Positions 37,958-47,400 of a stretch of DNA of 64,000 nucleotides are shown here, one piece after another. Below the pieces are notes generated by a model. That model did no database searches. It saw nothing but the letters and a program-made list of their open reading frames with translations, and was not told the DNA's origin. The first letter of the stretch is position 1, and every line of letters starts with the position of its first letter. A program made the translations under genes and the position numbers. Origin of the DNA: Bacteroidaceae bacterium (GTDB lineage Bacteria > Bacteroidota > Bacteroidia > Bacteroidales > Barnesiellaceae_A); assembly GCA_017522135.1 (NCBI GenBank), contig JAFXAB010000050.1:20155-84154 (forward strand), read 5' to 3'.

Positions 37958-39025
37958 ATGAGACGCGCTATATACATATTATTTATGTTAGCTACACTAT
38001 TGTGGTGTGGTTGCGAACGTCGTCCGCTTGAGGAGATGAGCAACACGCACTACATGCGCGTCTATATCGACGAGGATATCCCCAACGTCACCACCGGACT
38101 ATACAACGCCAACTACAAGCGTCCCCGATACACGCAGCCCGAGGTGTTGCGTGTTATACTCACCGATCTCACAACAGGAGAGGCTGTTGCCGAGCGTTTC
38201 TTGCGCCAACGTGGCGAGGACGAGCGTGGCACATACTACGAGGGATGGGTAATTATAGACCCGGGTCGATATGGTGTCATAGCCTACAACTTCGACACCG
38301 AGACTACCATTGTCAACGACAGTTACCACTACCACGACGCCAAGGCCACAACCAACGAAATTGCCTATTATCTGCGCGACAAGATTATAAGCCGTGCCAA
38401 CACCGATGTAGCCGCCAACGAACGCATCGTGTACGACCCCGACCACCTATTTACTGCATCGTGTGGCGAGGTACATATACCCTTCGTCAACCACATCGAC
38501 ACCATTACCACGCTCGATGGCGACTATCTCACAGCACACACCCTTGTCAAGACCTACTATATGCAAGTGCGTGTACAGGGCATACAATATGCCACATCGT
38601 CGGTAGGATTGCTCACAGGCATGGCAGGCTCATCGTGGCTCAGCACCCGTACCATGGATGCCGATGACAATGTCACCCTATACTTCGAGATGCAACCCGG
38701 CATATCTACCCCCACCGGCATAGTACGTGGCGAGAATGAAGATGTAATGACCATATACACATCGTTCAACACCTTTGGCAAACTGCCCAATGAGCAGAAC
38801 AAACTGGAGATTACGTTCGACTTCCTCACCACCTACGGTGTACCCTATAGCGAGACTTTAGATATCACCGAGCTATTCCACACCCCCGAGGGTCGCGACA
38901 ACCAATGGTTGATTATCGACCACGTCATCAGGATTCCCGACCCGCCACCACCCACCGAAGGCGGAGGTGGTTTTGCTCCCTCGGTTGACGAATGGGAGGA
39001 TGTGCACACCGACATTATTATATAA
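37958..39025 (+). CDS. DUF5119 lipoprotein of fimbrial locus (Mfa2/FimB-like role)
   Basis: A 355-residue lipoprotein. N-terminal helix then WCGCERRPLEE, with the lipidated Cys at 17 or 19, the hallmark start of DUF5119 proteins. The body is beta-rich and ends in a proline/glycine-rich tail (PDPPPPTEGGGG). DUF5119 and FimB/Mfa2 proteins occupy the same place next to major fimbrillins, and are thought to anchor the shaft in the outer membrane or end its growth; the role here is inferred from position. It is co-transcribed with the DUF3575 gene and lies 60 bp before the main fimbrillin. Confidence 0.82.
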   Translation: MRRAIYILFMLATLLWCGCERRPLEEMSNTHYMRVYIDEDIPNVTTGLYNANYKRPRYTQPEVLRVILTDLTTGEAVAERFLRQRGEDERGTYYEGWVIIDPGRYGVIAYNFDTETTIVNDSYHYHDAKATTNEIAYYLRDKIISRANTDVAANERIVYDPDHLFTASCGEVHIPFVNHIDTITTLDGDYLTAHTLVKTYYMQVRVQGIQYATSSVGLLTGMAGSSWLSTRTMDADDNVTLYFEMQPGISTPTGIVRGENEDVMTIYTSFNTFGKLPNEQNKLEITFDFLTTYGVPYSETLDITELFHTPEGRDNQWLIIDHVIRIPDPPPPTEGGGGFAPSVDEWEDVHTDIII

Positions 39026-39085
39026 CGATAGACGAAAACAAGAAAATAATTAAAATATAGTACTAACACTAAAATCTTTTTACGT

Positions 39086-40249
39086 ATGAAAAAGTTATTA
39101 TTTTGGACAGCATTGGCAAGTGTAGCACTTACCGGCTGCGTAAAGAACGACGTGGAGCCCAATCCAAGTTTGGGACAAGATGTTGAAATTACTTTCAACC
39201 AACCTGTTGTAGGTAAGATTACTAAAGCTCATATTGGAGAAATTAAGGATGCTCAATATCCTACAACAGAACAATTTATTGTTCATGCATGGGCTCACGA
39301 AGGTTATTTTAACCAGGCTGCTTCGCCTGTGGTTTATATCGATCAACAAGGAACTACCCATTTTGATGGACAAGGCTTAACAGGTCCTGATGGAGATACC
39401 GGAACCTATGGTACTTGGCGTATAAACCCTACCTATTACTGGCCCAAAACACACTATCTTACATTCTCTGCTTTTTCACCCGCAAAATTAAAAGACAACC
39501 CAACATATGCAGATACAACTAAGATAGATTTGGTTAATGGTATTACATTGACCAATGTAAAAACGCCTACAGATATTGACGATCACTATGATTTGCTTTA
39601 TAGCGACCGTGTATACAACCAAAGAGAGAGAGAATATACCCATGATAACGACAATTATTATGGTGTAGACGTTCTTTTCAACCACGCATTGGCTTCAGTT
39701 AATGTACAAGCCCAATGGGCTAAAGATTATAATGAAGGTATTCTTAATGGCGAAAACAAAATCGTCATTACAGATATTCATTTTGAAAACGTATGTTTCC
39801 AAGCTACATTTAACGAGAATGTAGGTGGTAATCGTGCATTGGTTAACTCTGATAATAGAAACAATGCTACATGGAACAATCCCACCAATCCTCAAAGCAT
39901 TTCTATTAAAGCTAATAATTCTAATAACCTCACATTAAATACAACAGCACAAACATTCGGTGTTCCCGCATTGTTTATTCCTCAAAATCTTACAGTGGGT
40001 GGTAATACAAAACTTGTTGTTGACTACACAATTACTAACACCGGTGGTGCCGAGTTAAATGAAACTATAACATTTGACTTGTCTGATATTGAGTTCACTG
40101 ATGATGACGACGCTGATGGTGTTTGGGAAATTGGCAAACGCTACACTTATACTTTGACATTCGGTCTTAATGAAATCCACTTGGCTCCCTATGTTGATTC
40201 TTGGGATCCTGTTGATACAGGTTTTAACGACGTAATTGGTTCAATCTAA
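39086..40249 (+). CDS. Fimbrillin family protein, probable major (shaft) subunit
   Basis: A 387-residue Mfa1/FimA-like pilin precursor. Lipobox LTGC (Cys18). The fimbrillin N-terminal domain shows the conserved YYWPKTHYLTFSAFSP and FNHALASVNVQ blocks; the C-terminal domain ends with YTYTLTFGLNEI and a final short strand. In type V pili the lipidated precursor is cut after a basic residue so that a donor strand can fill the next subunit; here Lys47-Ala48 (KITKAH) takes the place where Arg is found in other members. This gene is clearly AT-richer than its neighbours and prefers codons ending in T, a sign of high expression. A terminator follows directly. Confidence 0.88.
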   Translation: MKKLLFWTALASVALTGCVKNDVEPNPSLGQDVEITFNQPVVGKITKAHIGEIKDAQYPTTEQFIVHAWAHEGYFNQAASPVVYIDQQGTTHFDGQGLTGPDGDTGTYGTWRINPTYYWPKTHYLTFSAFSPAKLKDNPTYADTTKIDLVNGITLTNVKTPTDIDDHYDLLYSDRVYNQREREYTHDNDNYYGVDVLFNHALASVNVQAQWAKDYNEGILNGENKIVITDIHFENVCFQATFNENVGGNRALVNSDNRNNATWNNPTNPQSISIKANNSNNLTLNTTAQTFGVPALFIPQNLTVGGNTKLVVDYTITNTGGAELNETITFDLSDIEFTDDDDADGVWEIGKRYTYTLTFGLNEIHLAPYVDSWDPVDTGFNDVIGSI

Positions 40250-40259
40250 TCCTTATACA

Positions 40260-40306
40260 AGAGAGCGTGCCACGCCACGTGTGTGGCACACTCTCTACTT
40301 TTTTCA
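40260..40306 (+). terminator. Hairpin terminator inside the fimbrial locus
   Basis: Stem AGAGAGCGTGCCAC (40260-40273) with GTGGCACACTCTCT (40283-40296), one mismatch, 9-nt loop, then a T-run (40299-40304). It separates the major fimbrillin from the five downstream genes. Confidence 0.85.
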
Positions 40307-40332
40307 CATAGAAACAGACAAAACAAAGAGTA

Positions 40333-41280
40333 ATGAAACGAAGCATATACATACTTGCAACGGTGTTGACTGTGGGTTGCGCCATAGACATGCCCGACGT
40401 GTATGACCCCGAGTTGCGCATATTGTTCCAGCCCGGTGTATATAGCCACATTGAGCAAGTAGAGAGCAATCGTTTCACACCCGACATGACCATGGGCGTG
40501 TGTGCATGGCTATTGGGCGAGGACGAGTCGTGGCAACAGAATGCCGGCAATGCAACGCCTTATCTGTCGCTATCGGAGGCTTACAGCCAAGATGTTACCG
40601 TGCAGAAGGGCGACTCGAACATCACACACACCGATACGTATTGGATGGTAAGCGACTCGACACTGTGGCCTGCTACTACCGAAACTCTCACATTCCTTGC
40701 TTATGCCCCATACGAGGCTCACTGCGGTTGCGATGCAGTGAAAGGGGTGACGTACACAACAAACACACTCGACTCGCAAGTCGACTTGTTATATACGACA
40801 CCACACACCGAGAGATACAAGAGTAGCAATGGTGGTATCGTGCAGTTGCTGTTCGACCATGCACTGTGCTGTGTCAATTTCCGCGTAAAAAATCGTGTCA
40901 CCACCGACGAGAAGATAACCCTCAAACGCATCACCATCGACAAAGTGCATTACAAAGGGTCGTTTGCCTCGATGTGCACACCGCAATGGCAACTCGACGA
41001 GGCTACTACCTCGCTATGTTTCTACGAGGGTGCACACACCACCCAAGGTTTGCCCGAAGAGGTGGGAGAGAGCTTGTTGCTGCTACCGCAACAACTCGAC
41101 ACACAGATGACCGTAGAGTGGGAGTATACCACTGCTGCCGGCACATCGATAGAACAACGCTTGCAAACAATTCCTCTCAACATGGTATTAAATGCCGGTT
41201 GGGGGTATACATACACACTCTCTATAGGCATAGACGATGTCAAGTTCCTGAAAGAGATAGTTGAGCACCGTTTTAAATAG
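40333..41280 (+). CDS. Fimbrillin-like lipoprotein (minor subunit 1)
   Basis: A 315-residue lipoprotein with the Mfa-like fold. Lipid Cys16 (LTVGC). Fimbrillin blocks: STLWPATTETLTFLAYAPYE, LLFDHALCCVNFRVKN and the C-terminal YTYTLSIGIDDVKF. No obvious Thr-Arg-Ala cleavage site near the N-terminus, unlike the next genes, so its processing may differ. No promoter-like element lies between the terminator and this start; expression probably depends on read-through. Confidence 0.85.
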   Translation: MKRSIYILATVLTVGCAIDMPDVYDPELRILFQPGVYSHIEQVESNRFTPDMTMGVCAWLLGEDESWQQNAGNATPYLSLSEAYSQDVTVQKGDSNITHTDTYWMVSDSTLWPATTETLTFLAYAPYEAHCGCDAVKGVTYTTNTLDSQVDLLYTTPHTERYKSSNGGIVQLLFDHALCCVNFRVKNRVTTDEKITLKRITIDKVHYKGSFASMCTPQWQLDEATTSLCFYEGAHTTQGLPEEVGESLLLLPQQLDTQMTVEWEYTTAAGTSIEQRLQTIPLNMVLNAGWGYTYTLSIGIDDVKFLKEIVEHRFK

Positions 41281-41287
41281 TGATAAG

Positions 41288-42352
41288 ATGAAAAAAAACC
41301 ACACATATATATGCCTCGCAATCATCATGGCAACACTCAATGCCTGCAAGAGCGATGAGCCACCGGTGATAGTCGAGAGTCAAAATCCTATCATGCTCGG
41401 AGTAGGGCATAAGCCCACACGCGCCACTATAATTGAGCACGACAGCATGCTCATCAAGCACGACATGGGTGGTGGCAACTACACATTGGACAGCTATGTA
41501 ACAGGCACAACCACACAATACCACAAGGACAATTGGGTATATTACTTCCCCGACGGCGAGCGTTGGTGGTTTCGCACAGGCAATACCATGTACAATACCT
41601 ATTGGCCCAAAGCCAATAATCTCGATTTCTTGGCCTACATGCCACACAAAGAACGACTTGCCCAAAGCACATTTGAGCCGGAGCCATACCAGCCGACCAT
41701 AGGGGCATCGTTTTCTTGTACTCTGCCATTGGTATACAACGGTACAACACCACCCGCCGGTGTAGTGACACAAGACAACGTGCAGGAGTTTGTCTATGCC
41801 TATACCTGCAACAAAGGCTACGACGACCAAGTGGCCGCCGGTGGTGCAATACCACTGCAATTTGTACACCCTACGGCTGCCATATACCTCAAGTTGGCAC
41901 AATCGTACCGCATGACATTGAGCTCTATAAGTTTGGAAAACATCTACAACCAAGGCACTTATAGTTGCACCAACGACACAGGCGACCCGGCATTTGAGTA
42001 TGGCACATGGAGCCACCATGGCGACAAGACAGGCAATGACCTTGTGCTCAACTTCAACAAGAAAGTGCCCGAGGATATCAACTACAACACCGTGTTTGCA
42101 GGGCCTATATTGGTATTGCCCCAAGCGCTCGACAACGTCATCCTCGACATCAAGGCGCAACGTACCGACGGTACGACGTATAACAAGGCGCTCAACTTCA
42201 ACACCGTCGATGCGGCCTATCGCAAGTGGGAGTGCGGCAAGAAATATACCTATACACTCCAGCTCGACGATAACAATGAAGAGATACTCTTCAAGATAGA
42301 GGTAGAGCCATGGACCGATGTAGAACACGAACACATTGTAGACGTAGAATAA
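41288..42352 (+). CDS. Fimbrillin-like lipoprotein (minor subunit 2)
   Basis: A 354-residue lipoprotein. Lipid Cys20 (LNAC). Candidate processing site Arg45-Ala46 (KPTRATI). Fimbrillin blocks: NTYWPKANNLDFLAYMPHK, PLQFVHPTAAIYLKLA and KYTYTLQLDDNNEEILF at the C-terminus. The ATG at 41288 gives a clean signal peptide; the upstream in-frame start at 41261 lies inside the previous gene and is rejected. One base separates its stop from the next ATG region. Confidence 0.85.
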   Translation: MKKNHTYICLAIIMATLNACKSDEPPVIVESQNPIMLGVGHKPTRATIIEHDSMLIKHDMGGGNYTLDSYVTGTTTQYHKDNWVYYFPDGERWWFRTGNTMYNTYWPKANNLDFLAYMPHKERLAQSTFEPEPYQPTIGASFSCTLPLVYNGTTPPAGVVTQDNVQEFVYAYTCNKGYDDQVAAGGAIPLQFVHPTAAIYLKLAQSYRMTLSSISLENIYNQGTYSCTNDTGDPAFEYGTWSHHGDKTGNDLVLNFNKKVPEDINYNTVFAGPILVLPQALDNVILDIKAQRTDGTTYNKALNFNTVDAAYRKWECGKKYTYTLQLDDNNEEILFKIEVEPWTDVEHEHIVDVE

Positions 42353-42353
42353 G

Positions 42354-43406
42354 ATGAAAGAGAGAAGATATTATATAATATTATGTATATTGGCTCTTTT
42401 CCTCACCGCGTGTGAGAAAGACAATTTGTTGCAAAACGATAGCGACACAGGCAAGTTTTACCTGCAAGCGACCATCGAGAACAGGGTTGTAACACGCAGT
42501 CCTTATACCTTGACAGCACCTACAGTCGATTACCCATTGCATGCTACAGTATATGCCTCTACCCACAACAATGCCTATCCCAACAGTGGCGATAATGGTC
42601 AGGGAGGAAGCGAGACGGTGGCCATACACACTACAGCCAACTTCCAGAACAGTGGGCCGCAACTGCTCAACGGGGCTATTTATCCCAAGAAGAGCAACGG
42701 CGACCCGTACGATGTAAATTTTGTAGCTTTCTATCCGCAAACACCATGGACAGCACAAGCCGACGGCACAAAGACTGAGTTTACATTCGACGGCAGTCAA
42801 GACGTAATGTTTGCCCCCCAAATTGTGGGTAGATATGGTGCAGGATACCCTACCATCAGCTTCAAACACCTGCTCACATGGTTGCGCATAAGCATCATGG
42901 CCGAGAACGAAGATGTGAGCATCGCTTGGGGTAAGATAAAAAGCATCAAGATAAAGAGCAAAAACCACGTAACGGTAGACTTGTCGCACACCGACAGCAA
43001 TGTAGCCAACTTGGTGACATACGACAACGATACCCCCTTGCCATTCTATGCCACAGGCAGTAATAACACGATATTTCCCAATGCCTCGGGCTACACATTG
43101 CCCTACGACAAGTTTCACGAAGTAGCCTATGTATTGTGTGCACCGGTTGTAGCTCCCGTAGTAGAGGTTATAGACGGCGTAGATACCGAGGTAGGAGAGT
43201 ACTTGCTATATATAGAGTCTGAGAAACGCAACGCATTGGTACCCATATATCTATATAAAGACGCAACGACACGATTTGACAAATCGACAAGAGCACACCG
43301 TTTTGACATCAAGTTACTCTTCCACATGGGTAGCAGCGTGAGCGCGTCGGGTGCTGTTGTAGACTGGTTTACAGGCGGTATAGGATATGGCGGCCTTGAC
43401 GAATAA
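42354..43406 (+). CDS. Fimbrillin-like lipoprotein (minor subunit 3)
   Basis: A 350-residue lipoprotein. Lipid Cys20 (LTAC). Candidate processing site Arg48-Ser49 (VVTRSP). Fimbrillin blocks: NGAIYPKKSNGDPYDVNFVAFYPQ, and SFKHLLTWLRISIM, where the usual FxHAL motif is FKHLL. Its C-terminus (FDIKLLFHMGSS...VDWFTGG) resembles the Mfa-like domain. It starts one base after the previous stop. It shares the FKHLL variant and a MFAPQI segment with the next gene, suggesting that these two arose by duplication. Confidence 0.85.
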   Translation: MKERRYYIILCILALFLTACEKDNLLQNDSDTGKFYLQATIENRVVTRSPYTLTAPTVDYPLHATVYASTHNNAYPNSGDNGQGGSETVAIHTTANFQNSGPQLLNGAIYPKKSNGDPYDVNFVAFYPQTPWTAQADGTKTEFTFDGSQDVMFAPQIVGRYGAGYPTISFKHLLTWLRISIMAENEDVSIAWGKIKSIKIKSKNHVTVDLSHTDSNVANLVTYDNDTPLPFYATGSNNTIFPNASGYTLPYDKFHEVAYVLCAPVVAPVVEVIDGVDTEVGEYLLYIESEKRNALVPIYLYKDATTRFDKSTRAHRFDIKLLFHMGSSVSASGAVVDWFTGGIGYGGLDE

Positions 43407-43410
43407 TATA

Positions 43411-43417
43411 AAGGAGG
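43411..43417 (+). promoter_or_regulatory. Strong Shine-Dalgarno sequence
   Basis: AAGGAGG followed by TAAAG, 5 nt before the ATG at 43423. Clear SD sequences are rare in Bacteroidetes and no other gene in this locus has one. It decides the start of minor subunit 4. Confidence 0.7.
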
Positions 43418-43422
43418 TAAAG

Positions 43423-44445
43423 ATGAAGTACAGATATATATTAGGCACTATACTGCTGACAGTGATACTATCGGCATGCGAGAAGCCTCATCAGCCAGGC
43501 GATAACAACATACGACTCAATGCCCGGGTGTCAAATCCCATCGAAGTCATTGTGCGTGCGCAAGTGGATGAATATCGAGGCATATATCCCAGTATCGACA
43601 ATCCGCTGTATGCCGATGTATGGTTCTCGCTCGAGCCCGGAGTATTTCCGCACAACCCACAGCCCGATACTAACATTCCTTGTCACTCGCACATCAAGTA
43701 TGAAGGCGAGATAACCGACCCTATATCATCCGACGCGTCGGGCGCCGACATTCAACCGGCTTATCCCACCGACGACAGCCCCGTGTATTGCGTAGGATTT
43801 TATCCGGCAACTACCCCCAACAGTAGCACCGAACAGTCGTGGACATTAATTGACGAACAGTCGACTATAGTGTCACGCAACATCAACGGATATGAGGACT
43901 TGATGTTTGCCCCCCAAATAAGCGGCACATGGAGCAATCCCATGCGTTTTCAGGACTTCAAGCACTTGCTCACATGGGTGCGTGTAGTGGTAAATGCCAC
44001 AAGTGTAGAAGCACCCGAATCATGGGGCGACATCAAGAAAATATCGATTGTGGGTAAAGAGAGTGTCGAGATAGAGTTGGGACGCGGCAATATCAGCTAC
44101 ACCGGCAACGAGAAAGAGTTTGATGTATTATCGCCCAACGACCCCAAGATAGAGCTAACCACCGCCCTGAAAGAGGTGGGTGAGATATTGTGCAGCCCGC
44201 CACACAAGACCTACTCGGATAGCGACGACACGATGGTGTACACCGTGCGTGTAGAGACTGAAAACCACACCAAGGAGATAGACGTAAAACTACAAACAAT
44301 GGATGGCACACCCATCACATCGAGCTCGAACATACGAGCACAACTCATTATTATCAACTTGCAATTCAGCAAGTTCAATATCATCGATGGTGTGTGTACA
44401 CTCAATACGTTTGAAAACGAAAACAACAATATCTATTTGCAATAA
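43423..44445 (+). CDS. Fimbrillin-like lipoprotein (minor subunit 4)
   Basis: A 340-residue lipoprotein. Lipid Cys19 (ILSAC). Candidate processing site Arg45-Ala46 (IVRAQV). Shares DFKHLLTWVRVVVN and DLMFAPQISG with the preceding gene, consistent with tandem duplication. Start set by the Shine-Dalgarno sequence at 43411-43417 and by the signal peptide; the earlier in-frame start at 43387 would overlap the previous gene and mask the signal peptide. The adhesin gene begins 3 bp after its stop. Confidence 0.85.
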   Translation: MKYRYILGTILLTVILSACEKPHQPGDNNIRLNARVSNPIEVIVRAQVDEYRGIYPSIDNPLYADVWFSLEPGVFPHNPQPDTNIPCHSHIKYEGEITDPISSDASGADIQPAYPTDDSPVYCVGFYPATTPNSSTEQSWTLIDEQSTIVSRNINGYEDLMFAPQISGTWSNPMRFQDFKHLLTWVRVVVNATSVEAPESWGDIKKISIVGKESVEIELGRGNISYTGNEKEFDVLSPNDPKIELTTALKEVGEILCSPPHKTYSDSDDTMVYTVRVETENHTKEIDVKLQTMDGTPITSSSNIRAQLIIINLQFSKFNIIDGVCTLNTFENENNNIYLQ

Positions 44446-44448
44446 AAT

Positions 44449-47400
44449 ATGAAAAACACAATATACATACCGTTCTATATCCTCCTGTTTGCCATAGGGC
44501 TATCGAGTTGTACGGACGATTTTGTAGTTCCCGACAGCCCCTCGCACATGAGCGAATATATCACCTTTGCTCCGCGCCTCAATGCCGTAGGAACAGCACA
44601 AACACGCGCTTATGTGGCACACTTGGGCATCGAAGAGGAGTGCCGGGCACTGCACGCCACCGAGGCATCACATAGACAAGTGACACGCTCGGCACCATAT
44701 TATCAACTCAGCGGACAAGCCGGAGTGGTGTGTGTACACGATAACAATACGGCACGCATTATCGACAACCAAGTATATACATTCGACGGCGACCTGTTGA
44801 AATCGGTCGAAGGAGACACACGCTGGAGCACTGTTGTAGGTAACACAATGTCGGTATACACCTATGCACCTTACAGCGAATATATAGCCGTATCGAATAC
44901 AACAGTAGAGCCAACACTCAGCTATACCGTACCACAACAAGCCCATGAACAGTTGGATATACTCACCGCATCGAAAACGGTAAGTGTCAACCCCGATAGC
45001 AAGCTCAATGAGAGTATCGCACTCACATTCGACCACGCACTTACTGCCATAAGGTTTAAGATGGGCTTTGCCTGTAAGCTGAAGTCGATAGCCATTACAC
45101 ATGTGGCTACAACCGGCACATACGACTTTGCCGACGGATGGGGTAACTTAAGTGGGGACAACACCTACAGCATCACATTCGGCCAAGGTCGTGACTTTGC
45201 CGAGAATGACTTCGTAAATGACTTTGACACAAGCGACAACATCAACGACGAGCAAAACACCTTCATGATGTTGCCGCAAACCTTGTCGGGAAACTCGGAA
45301 GTGATTGTTACATACGACGACAATGGCAGCGACAAGATAATAAGAGCACCCATAGGCAATGCCGTGTGGAAACCCGGTCGACTCATCACCTATACACTAT
45401 ACGAGTCGGCAGTTCCACAATATATATACTTCGACCTTGCCGCCGGAAAGATAACCCTGAAATCCAATGCAAGCGGTACACTTACTTACTCGGGCAAGGT
45501 ATTTGTAAAAGGCAGCAACGGCAGCACGACAAAAGATATTACCGGCAGTGTGGTTAAAACCGAAAACCCACAGTTCTATGTATATCAATCCATAACCGAA
45601 AACCGCGATACAACAGGTTATGACAACACAACCGGCACATACACACTGCCCACTTACCAACCAGTGACATGGAATGGTGTGTCGTGGAGCGACTACATCA
45701 CCAACAACACGGTGGTAGAAGACGTTATAGAAAACTGGGTGACAGCCGTAGCACAACCCACATGCAAGCGCGAAGCTACAAACAATTGGATAGAAATAGA
45801 CGGCGCCAACAGAAATATCTACCTCAATATCGACAATGTATTCTCGAAATATCAATCTCAAAATGACGTAGCGCGCACTGATGGAGGTATATCGTATATA
45901 CCTGCAGGAAGTAATGGCAAACTACATATCAATATCATCGGAGATAATAGGTTTGGAAACATTTTCTACAGCAATAATGTTGCAAACAACGGTAGTGAAA
46001 TAATCTTTGAAGGAACCGGCTCACTTACCATAGCCGATGTAAACGGTTATCAAATAAATGGAGACCCAAACGATGCTTCAATTATAGGTATACCCAATGG
46101 AAAAGGCTATTACAGCAACCACTGGTGCTCGGCTATAGGAGGTAATGATAGTAGTTATGGACATGCGAGAGGTATTGTAATAAACGGAGGTATAATATAT
46201 GCCGGAACTACCAAGGCCGAAAACTGTAGTGCCATTGGAGGTGGAGGTAATGACTACGGAGAGATAACCATTACCGGTGGAGTAGTGACAGCTGTAGCCA
46301 CAACTACAGGTACAGCCATAGGTGGTGGTATCGGATACAACTCGACAGGAGGCGTGGGAATTGTACGCATCACCGGTGGAAATGTCTATGCCTACAACCA
46401 TGCCAACAGGTGGGCAATACCCAGTAGTGCCATAGGTGGCGCAGGCTCTCGAAAGGAGTCGGGTAACACCGGCAATGTATATATCAGCGGTGGTAACGTG
46501 TACGCTCAATCGGACCTTGGCACAGCTATAGGTGGCGGTAGCAGTATGAACAAAAATGGTGGTAGCTCACGAGTAGAAATATCAGGAGGCGTAATTGTTG
46601 CCAAGAGTCTTGCAGGAACCAGCATTGGTGGCGGTAGTGCATGTACCGGCGGAGCAAACTCAAGCAGCACAAAATATAACGGCGGAAATGCCACGGTTAT
46701 CATCTCGGGCAATCCCATTATCCGTACCGGCTCTATTGGTGGCGGATTGAGTAGCGACCCCAAAGGCGGAACGATAGGCAAAGCCGATATCACCATAGGT
46801 GGTGGTGACATCCAAGCACAGTTTGTAATGTCATCAGGTTCATCAGAGGCGTCAAACTTGAAGATGACAGGTGGTACTATCCGCAACAGCGATGTAAATG
46901 ACGAGGATTACTACCACGTAAGAAAAGACGGTGGAGCAGTGTTCCTCGAATATGGCACAATGACCATGAGCGGTGGTACAATACGCAACTGTTATGCCAA
47001 TAACGGTGGAGCGGTATTTATTCAAGGCGAATCGAACTCATCGTTTATCATGAGTGGCGGTATTATTGAAGACTGCACTGCCAACGGACATGGTGGCGCT
47101 GTATATCTCGAAGGCAACGGAGTGGAAATGAGCGGTAATGCACAGATTATCAACAACCTCACCCAAGGCGGTAATGGTGGAGGTATATACATCCGCAAGG
47201 GCGACTTCAGCATGCAGGGTAATGCCCAAATATCGGGAAACTCGGCCTACAGCGACAACAATATTGGTGGCAGTGGTGGCGGATTGTATGTATCGACCCT
47301 TAACAACGACCTTAGTGTCAACATATTGAGCGGTACTATTGCCAATAATACCTGCGACCGATACGGCGGTGGTATAAATGTCGACATGAAAGGCTCGAGT

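Noticed and set aside
41273..42334. Open frame of 353 codons on the minus strand
   Set aside because: It is a full antisense shadow of fimbrillin-like gene 41288-42352, has cysteine- and valine-rich low-complexity content and no recognisable domain; the plus frame has a lipobox and fimbrillin blocks.
42381..43118. Open frame of 245 codons on the minus strand
   Set aside because: Shadow of minor subunit 3; no signal peptide, domain or promoter.
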